Below the pieces are notes generated by a model, which saw only the letters and a program-made list of their open reading frames with translations, was not told the DNA's origin and made no database searches. Both the position numbers and the translations under genes were made by a program. This document shows, piece by piece, positions 8,546 to 17,238 of a stretch of 64,000 bases of DNA. Source of the stretch: Bradyrhizobium daqingense (GTDB lineage: Bacteria > Pseudomonadota > Alphaproteobacteria > Rhizobiales > Xanthobacteraceae); assembly GCF_021044685.1 (NCBI RefSeq), contig NZ_CP088014.1, forward strand, positions 6,930,001 through 6,994,000, in the 5' to 3' direction. Every line of letters begins with the position of its first letter. Within the stretch, counting starts at the first letter, position 1.

Positions 8546-9717
8546 GACGCCCTCCTGTTGATGGGCCCTGCAGGAATTTGATCCCGCTCGCCGTGAAGAT
8601 CCCGAGCGAATTCCAGCGGCGCGACTCTCTTGAGAGTGGAGACGACCTCGGCAACTTGCTCCGGCAATAGCTCAGGATAGATGGGAAGCGAGAGAAGCTG
8701 GTTCGCCAGCATCTCCGTGACGGGGAGATCGCCAGGCTGATAGCCGAGCTCCGCATATGCCTTTTGCAGATGAACTGGAACCGGATAGTGAATCCCAACG
8801 TCGATGCCGGCATCGCGCAGCGATCTGAGCGCATCGTCACGCCGTGACAACCTGACGGCATATACGTGATAGACGTGGCGGCTGTACCAGGGCGGCTGGG
8901 GGCAAGCCAATTGAATATCTGACAGGAGCGTATCGTATCGCTCGGCGAGAGAACGGCGCGCGTCCGTCCAGGACTCGATGTGATTCATCTTGACGTTCAG
9001 CACCGCGCCCTGGATGCCGTCCATGCGGTAATTGTATCCGGCAACAACGTGCTTGTACTTCGCCTCCTGACCCCAGTCCCGCAGCAATGACACACGACGC
9101 ACAAGGTCAGGCTGATCGGTGACGACTGCCCCACCCTCGCCGAACGCGCCGAGATTCTTGCCGGGATAGAAGCTGAAGCACCCCAGATCGCCGATTGAGC
9201 CGGCGCGGCGGCCCTTGTACTCCGCACCATGCGCCTGTGCCGCATCCTCGATGACGACCAGGCCATGACGACGGGCAATGGACATGATCGGATCCATGTC
9301 GGCCATCAATCCATGCAGGTGAACCGGCATGATCGCCTTCGTCCGTGGCGTTATCGCCGCCTCGATCAAAGCAGGATTCATCGTCCACGTATCGGGATCG
9401 ACATCGACGAACACCGGTTTGGCACCGCTGTAAAGAATGGCCGCCGTTGTCGCGACGAACGTCATCGAAACCGTGATGACTTCATCGCCGGCGCCTATTC
9501 CGGCCGCGAGTAGCGCAAGGTGAAGTGCCGACGTGCCGCTGTTCACCGCACGGCAGTGAGAGGTACGGCAATACTCGGCGAAACGTTCCTCGAACGCCGT
9601 CACCTCGGGGCCGAGCACGAAGTTCGCACTTCCGATCACCCGCTCCACCGCTGCGTCGATCTCAGGCTTGATCTTGGCGTATTGCGCTTTCAAATCCAGG
9701 AAAGGAATCAAGGTCAA
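8542..9717 (-). CDS. WbpE-like sugar aminotransferase (DegT/DnrJ/EryC1/StrS family)
   Basis: The 391-residue protein has the full PLP-aminotransferase core: AVNSGTSALHLAL at 58-70, Asp158 in VIEDAAQAHGA, and Lys187 in FSFYPGKNLGAFGEGG. FSFYPGKNLGA together with IHYPVPVHLQKAY matches the branch that acts on 3-keto sugars, such as WbpE, which aminates the 3-keto-UDP-GlcNAcA made by WbpB. A WbpB-like oxidoreductase (11877-12938) and a WbpD-like acetyltransferase (9812-10324) sit just upstream in the same operon, which supports this role. The C-terminal residues after about 365 extend past the usual end and overlap the next gene start by 4 nt. Confidence is high for the family, moderate for the step. 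Confidence 0.85.
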   Translation of the reverse strand: MTLIPFLDLKAQYAKIKPEIDAAVERVIGSANFVLGPEVTAFEERFAEYCRTSHCRAVNSGTSALHLALLAAGIGAGDEVITVSMTFVATTAAILYSGAKPVFVDVDPDTWTMNPALIEAAITPRTKAIMPVHLHGLMADMDPIMSIARRHGLVVIEDAAQAHGAEYKGRRAGSIGDLGCFSFYPGKNLGAFGEGGAVVTDQPDLVRRVSLLRDWGQEAKYKHVVAGYNYRMDGIQGAVLNVKMNHIESWTDARRSLAERYDTLLSDIQLACPQPPWYSRHVYHVYAVRLSRRDDALRSLRDAGIDVGIHYPVPVHLQKAYAELGYQPGDLPVTEMLANQLLSLPIYPELLPEQVAEVVSTLKRVAPLEFARDLHGERDQIPAGPINRRAS

Positions 9718-9811
9718 AAACTTTCAGGTAGCCGCGCTGCATTTAAATTAGTTTAAATCTTATTATCAGATTAAATCAACAGTCAATATGCGATAATCGC
9801 GCTTTAATGGT

Positions 9812-10324
9812 TTACGGCGATTCCCCGACGACGCGCTCACGCCGCAGAGCCGGTGCTACGTCCGCGAACAGAGGTCGCGCAGGCACTCCAGCCACAATCG
9901 CGCCCGGCGGCACGTCCTTGGTCACCACCGCGCCGGCTCCGATGGACGCGCCGGCGCCGATCGTCACACCACACAGAACGGTCGCATTCGAGCCGATGGA
10001 TACGCCTCTGCAGACCCGGGTGCGCTGCAAGGTCCAATCAGAGGCGCCTTGCGGCCGGCCATCCGCCGTGGTCGCCCTTGGGTGCTTGTCGTTCGTGAAC
10101 ATGACCCCATGACCGACGAACACCTCGTCCTCGATCGTGACGCCTTCGCAGACGAAGCTATGCGAGGAAATCTTGCAGCGCGCGCCGATCGTGGCGCCCG
10201 CTTGGATTTCGACGAAGGTACCGATTCTCGTCTCATCACCGACCGTGCAACCGTAGAGATTGACCAGTTCCGGATGAAAGATCCTGACATCGCGGCCGAG
10301 TTGTACATCACTTGTGATCGGCAT
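9812..10324 (-). CDS. WbpD-like hexapeptide-repeat N-acetyltransferase
   Basis: I choose the ATG at 10322-10324 (170 residues), because an upstream GGAG Shine-Dalgarno is visible and the protein then begins exactly at the fold (MPITSDVQLGRDVRIF). The rest is left-handed beta-helix: hexapeptide turns such as IGTFVEIQAGATIGARC and VSIGSNATVLCGVTIGAGASIG. A loop with GHGVMFTNDKHPRA matches the acetyl-CoA/UDP-sugar transferases WbpD, PglD and WlbB. It would acetylate the 3-amino group made by the WbpE-like enzyme encoded next in the operon. It follows the flippase gene by 26 nt. A 94-nt AT-rich gap with a small palindrome (GCGATAATCGC at 9790-9800) separates it from the aminotransferase gene. Confidence 0.85.
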   Translation of the reverse strand: MPITSDVQLGRDVRIFHPELVNLYGCTVGDETRIGTFVEIQAGATIGARCKISSHSFVCEGVTIEDEVFVGHGVMFTNDKHPRATTADGRPQGASDWTLQRTRVCRGVSIGSNATVLCGVTIGAGASIGAGAVVTKDVPPGAIVAGVPARPLFADVAPALRRERVVGESP

Positions 10325-10350
10325 CTTCGTCTCCAAAAGTTCCCAAGACC

Positions 10351-11826
10351 TCAAAGGGCCGAACGCGACAGTCGTAGCCTTGGCACAATGCGGGCAAGAT
10401 CCGCCACCACCTGATGAAGCTGATGCAGCAAGGGATGGCCGGTCAATAGCAGCCCCAGCCACCAGCAAAGCGCTGCAGCACAGGTTGCCAAAACGAGCCC
10501 GGCCAGGGGGCTCAGCACCCCAGCTTCCATCAACGTCGTACAGCCGGCGACGCCGAATGCAGTTGCCGCAGTGACGATTGCGCTCCTTTTCAGCGCCTGC
10601 ACCAGATCCTTTAATCCAAAGCGCAAGTGCCGTCCGATGAAGTAAATCGCGACTGCAGCCTGAAAAGGCAGCGTCACAAGTGCCGCTCCGGCGACCGCCT
10701 GCACACCGAAGAAGGATGCGCCCAGAAGGACGAGAAGCGACGGCGGTAGCGAGATGCAAGAGGAGATCAAGGCGTCCCGAACGCTTCCAACGGCGACGAG
10801 CACCGGATAACTCAAGCACGCCGCAAAAAGTGCCATGTTCGCGAAGCACAGCAGGCGCACCAACGGCACGATCTCCAGCCAGGTCGGACCGAGCCAGATC
10901 GCAATGATCGGCCGGGCCATAAAGGCCACGAATATCAGGAAGGGCCATTGGGCGACGGACAGCAGTTGGATCGCCTCGAGGTAGACCGCCTTCAAGTCTT
11001 CCCTGGCCTGACGCTTTGCGACAATCGCCGGCATGATAACGGGGTTCAGGACCTGCGTGACGAGCCTGTCGAAAACCTGCGTCAAGTTGATCGCGCGGCT
11101 GTACAAACCGACGGACGCGAAGTCGAGGATCCTGGCCAAGAATAGCTGGGGCGCCAGATTGTAGAAGATGTTGATGACGCTGACTCCACTCGAATAGAGG
11201 CCAAAGCTGACGATGTCGCGGTAGGCGAGCAGCGAAGGACGCAACGCGCCGGGGTCCCGGTGGCCGACCAGTAACGCCAGAGTCAGGGCCACGTTTCCAG
11301 CCAGACCGCCCCAGACCGGCGCCATATAGCTCAAGCCTGCTACCGCGAGTCCAATCGAGACCAGCGCGGTCACAAGGCCAGACGCAAAGTTGCATACGGC
11401 CAACGTGCCGAACTTCATGTCCCTTCGCAGCAAGGCAGAATACGTGCCGGAGATCGGCAGGAGCAGGAAATTCAGGGCTGAGACCTCGATCGCTTCCTTA
11501 AGACTATCCTGCGCGAACAACAGCGACAGCTTGTCGGCGAAGACGAACAGAAGAACGCAAACCGCACCCGAAATGATGAACGTCATGGTGAAGGCCGAGC
11601 GGACATCTTCGGCCGACAAGTCACGCTTTTGAATCAGATAATTGCCGCCTCCGAACTCTTGGAACGAGGCCGCAATGACCAACGCGATGGCGTTGACGAC
11701 TGCATAGACTCCGAATTCCGCCGGCGACAACAAGCGAGAAAGGACCGCGGTGGCCACGAAGAACACGACGAGGTTGCCGTAGCGGTCGGCCGCGGAAAGC
11801 AGAATGGAACGTTGGACCGAATTCAT
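10351..11826 (-). CDS. Polysaccharide flippase (Wzx-like, MOP superfamily)
   Basis: The 491-residue product is hydrophobic almost throughout, with 12 to 14 predicted membrane segments. It starts MNSVQRSILLSAADRYGNLVVFFVATAVLSRLL, a typical opening for oligosaccharide flippases of the MOP/polysaccharide-transport family. LSPAEFGVYAV and the FLARILDFASVGLYSRA segment are family landmarks. It would move the undecaprenyl-linked repeat unit across the inner membrane. It is encoded between the WbpB-like and WbpD-like genes in the EPS operon, and its presence with a polymerase and a GumC/Wzc-type co-polymerase defines the locus as Wzx/Wzy-dependent. Confidence 0.9.
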   Translation of the reverse strand: MNSVQRSILLSAADRYGNLVVFFVATAVLSRLLSPAEFGVYAVVNAIALVIAASFQEFGGGNYLIQKRDLSAEDVRSAFTMTFIISGAVCVLLFVFADKLSLLFAQDSLKEAIEVSALNFLLLPISGTYSALLRRDMKFGTLAVCNFASGLVTALVSIGLAVAGLSYMAPVWGGLAGNVALTLALLVGHRDPGALRPSLLAYRDIVSFGLYSSGVSVINIFYNLAPQLFLARILDFASVGLYSRAINLTQVFDRLVTQVLNPVIMPAIVAKRQAREDLKAVYLEAIQLLSVAQWPFLIFVAFMARPIIAIWLGPTWLEIVPLVRLLCFANMALFAACLSYPVLVAVGSVRDALISSCISLPPSLLVLLGASFFGVQAVAGAALVTLPFQAAVAIYFIGRHLRFGLKDLVQALKRSAIVTAATAFGVAGCTTLMEAGVLSPLAGLVLATCAAALCWWLGLLLTGHPLLHQLHQVVADLARIVPRLRLSRSAL

Positions 11827-11876
11827 CGCGAAACCGTCGCTTGTCGGCTCATGGCAATGCCCGCTGGCATCAAGAT

Positions 11877-12938
11877 CTAGGCCGTCGCGCGGGCGCGCTC
11901 CCGAACCAGCTGCGGTTGCTTGAGGAGGACCGGTTTGCCGTGCTCCGCGATCGAGCGCGACGCCGCCTCCAGCACTTCGATGACCCGCAATGCGGAGGTG
12001 CCGTCGGAGATCGGCCGGCTACCGCTGCGCACGCAGTCCAGAAAATGCCCGACTTCCGTCTGCAGCGCCTCATGGGGCGAGATATGCGGAGCCCACATGT
12101 CGCCGGCACGATATCCAATTCGGAACTGGTGTGCGTCCTCGGTGCTGGCATCGAGCGTGATGCCCTTGTCGTAGACCTTGATCTTTTCGGTCGGCTCGAG
12201 GTCGTCGTAGACGATCATCTTCTTGCTGCCGCCGATGAAGGTCTGGCGCACCTTGACGGGCGAGAGCCAGTTGACGCTCACGTGGGCCACACATGCGTTG
12301 GCAAAGAACAACGTGATATGCGCCATGTTCTCCGGCGAACCCGCAACGTGGCACGACCCCGTAGCCGAAACGGCGACCGGCTCCTCATCCAGGATATGGT
12401 GGATGATCGAGATGTCATGCACCGCCAAATCCCAGATCACGTTCACGTCTTTCTGAAATAGGCCGAGGCTCGATCGCGTGCTGTCATAATAGTAGATATC
12501 CCCGAGTTCTCTCTTCAGGAGCAACTCACGAATCTTTTGAACCGCTGGGGTGTAGAGAAAGGTGTGATCGACCATCAGTGTCAATCCACGCCGGTCGGCC
12601 TCATCGATCAGGCGCATCGCCTGTTCCGCGCTCGGTGCGAGGGGTTTCTCGACCAATACGTGCTTGCCGGCCCTCAGAGCCGCAATCGCCAGCTCATAAT
12701 GCGTTCGCACCGGCGTCGCGATTGCGATTGCATCGATGGAGCTATCGTTCAGCAGATCGTCATAGCGTGGTGTCGTCTCTACTGCAGGGTAAAGCTGTCT
12801 AATCGCACCGAGCCTGCCTGGATCCAGGTCGCTTACGCCGACGACGCGGGCGGCGGGGTTGACTGAGAAATTACGGACGAGGTTGGGACCCCAATAGCCA
12901 TATCCCACGACCCCGATCCCCAGCTGACTGTCTCGCAT
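11877..12938 (-). CDS. Gfo/Idh/MocA-family oxidoreductase, WbpB-like
   Basis: I place the start at the ATG at 12936-12938, with GAGGTT as Shine-Dalgarno; the protein is then 353 residues and starts at the Rossmann fold. The dinucleotide-binding motif is GVVGYGYWGPN (9-19), and the catalytic EKP lies at 97-99 in HVLVEKPLAPS. WDLAVHDISIIHHIL supplies the conserved His/Asp of the C-terminal domain. Family members oxidise sugar hydroxyls; WbpB oxidises C3 of UDP-GlcNAcA. Neighbouring WbpD- and WbpE-like genes make a WbpB role the most economical reading, leading to a 2,3-diacetamido uronic acid. Regeneration of NAD by 2-oxoglutarate, as in WbpB/WbpE coupling, is an inference. Confidence 0.82.
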   Translation of the reverse strand: MRDSQLGIGVVGYGYWGPNLVRNFSVNPAARVVGVSDLDPGRLGAIRQLYPAVETTPRYDDLLNDSSIDAIAIATPVRTHYELAIAALRAGKHVLVEKPLAPSAEQAMRLIDEADRRGLTLMVDHTFLYTPAVQKIRELLLKRELGDIYYYDSTRSSLGLFQKDVNVIWDLAVHDISIIHHILDEEPVAVSATGSCHVAGSPENMAHITLFFANACVAHVSVNWLSPVKVRQTFIGGSKKMIVYDDLEPTEKIKVYDKGITLDASTEDAHQFRIGYRAGDMWAPHISPHEALQTEVGHFLDCVRSGSRPISDGTSALRVIEVLEAASRSIAEHGKPVLLKQPQLVRERARATA

Positions 12939-12973
12939 GCTAACCTCGAACCATTTGGGAGTTACTGTGTGCC

Positions 12974-14236
12974 TTACGTCCGCGCCGGCATATCTTGCCA
13001 TATGCCTCGCGTGTCGATGACGTCCAGATGTCGGCGCTCTGACAGTGGCACCATTCTGAATTCATCATGATCGACAAGGAGAACCGCAATTTCGCAACTG
13101 CGCAGGGCTTCGTCGATGTTCATGAACGCGACGCGGTAGTCGGCCAATTGAGGCGGCAGGCGACGCAAGTTCGGCTCGACGACCTTGATCCGCTCGCCGT
13201 ATTTCGCCGCGAGATGCGTCGCGATCTCCATCGCCGGGCTTTCACGCAAGTCGTCGACATTGGCCTTGAATGTCAGTCCGCAGCAGGCGACGTTCGCATA
13301 GGGATGATCGTCGATCAGCGCCTCCGCGCGCTCGATGATCTTGTGCGTCTTGGCGTTGTTCACTTCCCGGCTCGTTCGCATCACACGCGCAAGGTCCGGG
13401 GCAGAATCGATGATGAACCAGGGGTCGACCGCAATGCAGTGCCCGCCCACGCCCGGTCCGGGGCGCAGTACGTTCACGCGCGGGTGGCGGTTGGCGATAT
13501 CGATCACCTCCCAGACGTTGATGTCGAACCTGTCGCAGATCAACGAGAGCTCGTTCGCGAATGCGATGTTGGTATCGCGATAGGCGTTCTCGGTGAGCTT
13601 GACGAGTTCCGCCGCACGCGCCGTAGTACCGACGCAAGCACCGCGAACGAACATCTTGTAGAAGCGCTGAGCGAGCCGGGTGCAGGTCGGTGTGATACCG
13701 CCGATGCACCTGTCGTTGTTGATGAGTTCGGTCAATATCCGCCCCGGCAGCACCCGTTCGGGGCAATAAGCGACGTAGATCGCTCCGTCCTCCTTGCCGT
13801 TCACTCCGATGTGCAGGTCCGGCCTGCGCTCGACGATCCGCTTTGCGATCGCTTCGGTCGTTCCGATCGGCGATGTCGATTCGAGAATGACGAGATTGCC
13901 GGGCGTGAGGAGATCCACGATGCTGTCGACTGCGGCATTCACGCTCGACAAGTCGGGACGGCTCTCGCGATCGATAGGTGTCGGTACAGCGATGATGAAG
14001 ACGTCGGCCGGCTGCGCCGTCCTGGACGTCGTCAGAGCGCCGCTCGACACGACCTTGGAGACGAGACCGTCGAGATCCGGCTCCGCAATGTGGATTTTGC
14101 CAGATGCGACGGTCTCGACGATCCGCTCGTTCGTGTCGATACCGACCACCTGCAACCCCCGGCTCGCAATCAGCGCGGCCGTCGGCAGTCCAATATAGCC
14201 AAGTCCAACGACATTGATCTTTCGGAATTCAGGCAT
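12974..14236 (-). CDS. wecC: UDP-N-acetyl-D-mannosamine dehydrogenase (WecC-like)
   Basis: The 420-residue protein follows E. coli WecC closely in motif order. It has the Rossmann motif GLGYIGLPTA at 11-20, IAVPTPIDR near 82-90, YCPERVLPG near 157-165, LTENAYRDTNIAFANEL near 214-230, and the catalytic Cys267 in GPGVGGHCIAVDPWF. The C-terminal domain has GLTFKANVDDLRESPA. It performs the two-step NAD-dependent oxidation of UDP-ManNAc to UDP-ManNAcA in the cytosol. It overlaps the wecB gene by 8 nt, as expected for consecutive pathway steps. A UDP-GlcNAc 6-dehydrogenase (WbpA) role is possible, and would feed the WbpB/E/D genes, but the motif match favours WecC. Confidence 0.88.
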   Translation of the reverse strand: MPEFRKINVVGLGYIGLPTAALIASRGLQVVGIDTNERIVETVASGKIHIAEPDLDGLVSKVVSSGALTTSRTAQPADVFIIAVPTPIDRESRPDLSSVNAAVDSIVDLLTPGNLVILESTSPIGTTEAIAKRIVERRPDLHIGVNGKEDGAIYVAYCPERVLPGRILTELINNDRCIGGITPTCTRLAQRFYKMFVRGACVGTTARAAELVKLTENAYRDTNIAFANELSLICDRFDINVWEVIDIANRHPRVNVLRPGPGVGGHCIAVDPWFIIDSAPDLARVMRTSREVNNAKTHKIIERAEALIDDHPYANVACCGLTFKANVDDLRESPAMEIATHLAAKYGERIKVVEPNLRRLPPQLADYRVAFMNIDEALRSCEIAVLLVDHDEFRMVPLSERRHLDVIDTRGIWQDMPART

Positions 14237-15353
14237 CGAGGAGCACCTTCACGATCCGCTCGCTCGCGTGACCATCACCGAAGGGATTGTGCGAACGCGC
14301 CATGGCAGCATAAGTCTCGTCATCGTCGAGCAGACGAAACGTCTCCCCGACGATCCTGTCGTAGTTCGCACCGACCAGCCGCGCCGTTCCCGCTTCCACT
14401 CCTTCGGGGCGCTCGGTGGTATCGCGCATCACCAGGACTGGCTTACCGAAGGTCGGAGCCTCCTCCTGGACGCCGCCTGAATCCGTCAGAACCAAATGCG
14501 ACAGCGACAGCAGGCTAACGAAATCGGTGTATTCCTGGGGAGAAATAAGCACGACCCGCGGGTGATCCGACAGCCGGGCCGCAAACAGGTCGCGCACGTT
14601 CGGATTCGGGTGCACAGGAAGCACCATCGCGACGTCCTCCCTGCGCAGGATCGTCTCCAATGCGTTCACGATGTTGGCGACGCCGCCCCCGAAGTTCTCC
14701 CGGCGGTGGCAGGTCACCAGGATGATGCGCCGATTGCCATGGCGCTGCTTGATGCCGTCCCAGCGGCTCGACAGATCTGGATCGGACTCGACCATGGCTT
14801 TCGCGAGAATGAGAGCATCGACGACCGTATTGCCGGTGACGTGGATGCGGTCATCCGAAACATTTTCAGAACGTAGCGCGCGCGCGGCACGCTCTGTCGG
14901 AGCAAAATGTTGATCGGCGATCGAACCGACGATCTTGCGGTTCACCTCTTCGGGCCAGGGCGCGAAGATGTCGCCGCTGCGAAGTCCCGCCTCGATGTGC
15001 GAGACCGGTATACGGTGATAATAGGACGCCAGTGCGCCGGTCATGGCGGTCGCCGTGTCACCTTGGACGATGACCCTGGTGGGCTTCACTTTTTCGAGCA
15101 ACTCGCCGACCTGCCCAAGCAGCCGAGCAGTTAGATTGTCCAGCGTCTGGTTGGCCGTCATGACATTCAGATCGAAATCAGGGACCACCTTGGCCAGCTT
15201 CAGCACCTGATCGAGCAACTGTCGATGCTGCGCGGTGGCACAAATCGTCAGGGAAACGTCCTTACGATTTTCCGCCTTGAGTCGGTTGATGACGGGAAAG
15301 AGCTTGATTGCCTCAGGCCGTGTTCCCAGAAGTACGAAGAAATGCTTGTGCAC
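14229..15353 (-). CDS. wecB: UDP-N-acetylglucosamine 2-epimerase (non-hydrolysing)
   Basis: The 374-residue GT-B-fold protein carries GTRPEAIK at 10-17, VQGDTATAM, VSHIEAGLRSGD with the EEVNRK active-site stretch, and DSGGVQEEAP near the C-terminus. All are landmarks of non-hydrolysing UDP-GlcNAc 2-epimerases. It converts UDP-GlcNAc to UDP-ManNAc for the adjacent dehydrogenase. Its stop overlaps the wecC start by 8 nt and its start is 3 nt from the wecG-type gene stop, so the three genes are one block. A WbpI-type epimerase acting on the diacetamido uronate is the main alternative. Confidence 0.9.
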   Translation of the reverse strand: MHKHFFVLLGTRPEAIKLFPVINRLKAENRKDVSLTICATAQHRQLLDQVLKLAKVVPDFDLNVMTANQTLDNLTARLLGQVGELLEKVKPTRVIVQGDTATAMTGALASYYHRIPVSHIEAGLRSGDIFAPWPEEVNRKIVGSIADQHFAPTERAARALRSENVSDDRIHVTGNTVVDALILAKAMVESDPDLSSRWDGIKQRHGNRRIILVTCHRRENFGGGVANIVNALETILRREDVAMVLPVHPNPNVRDLFAARLSDHPRVVLISPQEYTDFVSLLSLSHLVLTDSGGVQEEAPTFGKPVLVMRDTTERPEGVEAGTARLVGANYDRIVGETFRLLDDDETYAAMARSHNPFGDGHASERIVKVLLDA

Positions 15354-15356
15354 GCG

Positions 15357-16151
15357 TCACCCTCCGATCCGGCTCGGTCCCGGCGGCACAGCACCCGGTG
15401 CGTGAAGTGCATGCTGAAACGTCTGCTTGACCAACGCTTGCGCCAGGACGACCGCAAACAGCGTGTTCGTCTTGGCGTATCGCCACCACATCCGTCCTGG
15501 CTCCTGATAGATGCGGTACAGCCATTCCAGCCCGAGCTTCTGAATCCGGACCGGCGCGCGGCGAACGGAGCCTGCTAAGACGTCGAACGCCCCGCCCACC
15601 CCCATGATGAACGGCACGCCGAGATCGTCACGATGAGCGGCGAGAAATCGTTCCTTCCGAGGCGTCGGCATCCCGATAAAAAGGCAGTCGGCCCCGCTGG
15701 ATTGGATGTCCCGGACGACGTCGTCCTCCTCCTCGCGCTTGAAATAGCCGTCGTGCCAACCGGCAAAGGCGAGTGAAGGATACCTCTCGCACGCGGCCTG
15801 CAGAGCTTTGTGCAGGACGGCGGGAGTAGCGCCCAGGAAATAGGGCTTGAAGCCTTCCTGCGCACATGTGGCGAGCAGCTCGGCGAGGAGATCGACGCCG
15901 GCAACCCGCGATGGCGCCCGCAACCCCAACGCTCGAGCGCCCCAAAGAATTCCCATCCCGTCGATACCGACGATATCGCTGTTGGCGACGTCGGCTGCGA
16001 GTACGGCGTCAGACCGCATGTTGACGAGTTTGGCGACGTTGAGCGCCACGTGCTGCAGTCGCCGCCGGCTGCGCATGGCCCCGCGGGCCAGATCGATTGT
16101 TTCCGCCATCGTCAGCAGATCAACTGGGCATCCCAAAAATGACGCGCGCAT
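15357..16151 (-). CDS. WecG/TagA/CpsF-family glycosyltransferase
   Basis: The 264-residue protein is a complete GT26 enzyme. It begins MRASFLGCPVDLLTMAETI and contains DGMGILWGARALG, FLGATPAVL, IGMPTPRKERF and GVGGAFDVLAG followed by GLEWLYRIYQEPGR. WecG transfers ManNAcA, and TagA transfers ManNAc, onto a lipid-linked GlcNAc at the membrane. With wecB and wecC next to it, ManNAcA is the likely donor. It is the promoter-proximal gene of the long minus-strand EPS operon. The spacer to the divergent glycosyltransferase gene is very AT-rich and contains an inverted repeat at 16205-16220. Confidence 0.88.
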   Translation of the reverse strand: MRASFLGCPVDLLTMAETIDLARGAMRSRRRLQHVALNVAKLVNMRSDAVLAADVANSDIVGIDGMGILWGARALGLRAPSRVAGVDLLAELLATCAQEGFKPYFLGATPAVLHKALQAACERYPSLAFAGWHDGYFKREEEDDVVRDIQSSGADCLFIGMPTPRKERFLAAHRDDLGVPFIMGVGGAFDVLAGSVRRAPVRIQKLGLEWLYRIYQEPGRMWWRYAKTNTLFAVVLAQALVKQTFQHALHAPGAVPPGPSRIGG

Positions 16152-16204
16152 CGGAATCCAACTCCCAGTAAAATATACAAATTTTAACAGTTTGCATTTA
16201 ACTT

Positions 16205-16220
16205 TATTATCGAGATAATA
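16205..16220. promoter_or_regulatory. Inverted repeat in the divergent EPS promoter region
   Basis: TATTATC and GATAATA are perfect complementary 7-bp arms separated by GA. The site lies in the 183-bp AT-rich spacer between the wecG-type gene (minus) and the glycosyltransferase gene (plus), 54 bp upstream of the former start. Its place suggests an operator for one or both transcripts. No cognate regulator is identifiable. Confidence 0.4.
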
Positions 16221-16334
16221 CGCACCTAATATTTAATTGCAAGGTTTAAAATCGAGCAGCCATCATCATTCGCTGCCGATAGCGTCAGCCCGGCGTCAGA
16301 CGACCACGGTCGAATTAAATGAAGGATTTAACCG

Positions 16335-17222
16335 ATGATCTCCGTCATTATCCCGCACCTCAACCAGCCTGACGCGCTCGGGGCCTGCCTGCGAAGCCTG
16401 AACGCACAGACGTTGCGCCGGGACGCGTTCGAGATCATCGTGGTGGACAACGGCTCGGCGACGCCCCCGGTGGACGTCGTAGCCGATCATCCCGGTGTAC
16501 GGTTGGAGTACGAACCGCGCTCGGGCCCTGGCCCGGCGCGAAATGCAGGCGTGGCTGCTGCCAAAGGCGAGATCTTGGCCTTCATCGACGCGGATTGTAG
16601 AGCTCATCCGGATTGGCTGAGCAGCGTGCTGAAATGGTCTTCGCTATCGCCAGCTGGCACGGTTCTCGGTGGCGACGTTCGTATCTGGCGGCCGGAAGAC
16701 GCCGAGCTCGACGCCATTGCAGCTTATGAGAGCGTCTTCGCTTATCGCTTCAAGCTCTATATCGAGCGCCATGGCTATTCCGGCACCGGCAACATGGCGG
16801 TGTTTCGGCGCGACTTCGATTGTGTCGGCCCTTTCGCCGGCATTGACGTCGCCGAAGATATGGAATGGGGAAAACGTGCGCTGCGCGCGGGCCTTCGGTT
16901 TAGATACACTCCTGAAATGATCGTCTTCCATCCGGCCCGTAGCTCGCTCCAGGAGCTTTACGCCAAATGGGATCGACACATCGCGCACTATCGAAACATG
17001 GCGGAAGCGAAACCGGTCTGGCAATTGCGCTGGATCATGCAAGCGCTTTTCGTCTTCGCATCCCTCGCACCAAACGCTGTGACCGTGCTCACCAGCGACC
17101 GCCTGCATGGCGGCAGCATCCGCCTCAAAGCCATCGCCGTATTGTGTGCTGTCCGAACGCACCGCGCCATGACGATGCTCTCGCACCTACGAGGCCGGCG
17201 AGCGGTCGCTTGGAATCGTTAG
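16335..17222 (+). CDS. Glycosyltransferase family 2
   Basis: The 295-residue protein has a complete family 2 GT-A core: MISVIIPHLNQPDALGACL at the N-terminus, VVDNGSA near residues 36-42, SGPGPARNAGVAAAKGEI, and AFIDADCRAHPDWL carrying the DxD motif. There is a moderately hydrophobic stretch near residues 235-255 (ALFVFASLAPNAVTVL). An AAGGA-like Shine-Dalgarno precedes the ATG at 16335. It is divergent from the minus-strand EPS operon and converges on the unknown gene at 17239, with only 16 nt between the stops. It would add a sugar to the lipid-linked repeat; specificity is unknown. Confidence 0.85.
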   Translation: MISVIIPHLNQPDALGACLRSLNAQTLRRDAFEIIVVDNGSATPPVDVVADHPGVRLEYEPRSGPGPARNAGVAAAKGEILAFIDADCRAHPDWLSSVLKWSSLSPAGTVLGGDVRIWRPEDAELDAIAAYESVFAYRFKLYIERHGYSGTGNMAVFRRDFDCVGPFAGIDVAEDMEWGKRALRAGLRFRYTPEMIVFHPARSSLQELYAKWDRHIAHYRNMAEAKPVWQLRWIMQALFVFASLAPNAVTVLTSDRLHGGSIRLKAIAVLCAVRTHRAMTMLSHLRGRRAVAWNR

Positions 17223-17238
17223 CGAGCGAGCAATGCCG

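Noticed and set aside
10325..11395. N-terminal extension of the acetyltransferase frame (start 11395)
   Set aside because: The extension is an antisense-like frame inside the flippase gene; the real start at 10324 has a ribosome-binding site.
13067..14518. 483-codon plus-strand open frame
   Set aside because: It is antisense to wecC and wecB, with Arg/Asp-rich, non-protein-like composition.
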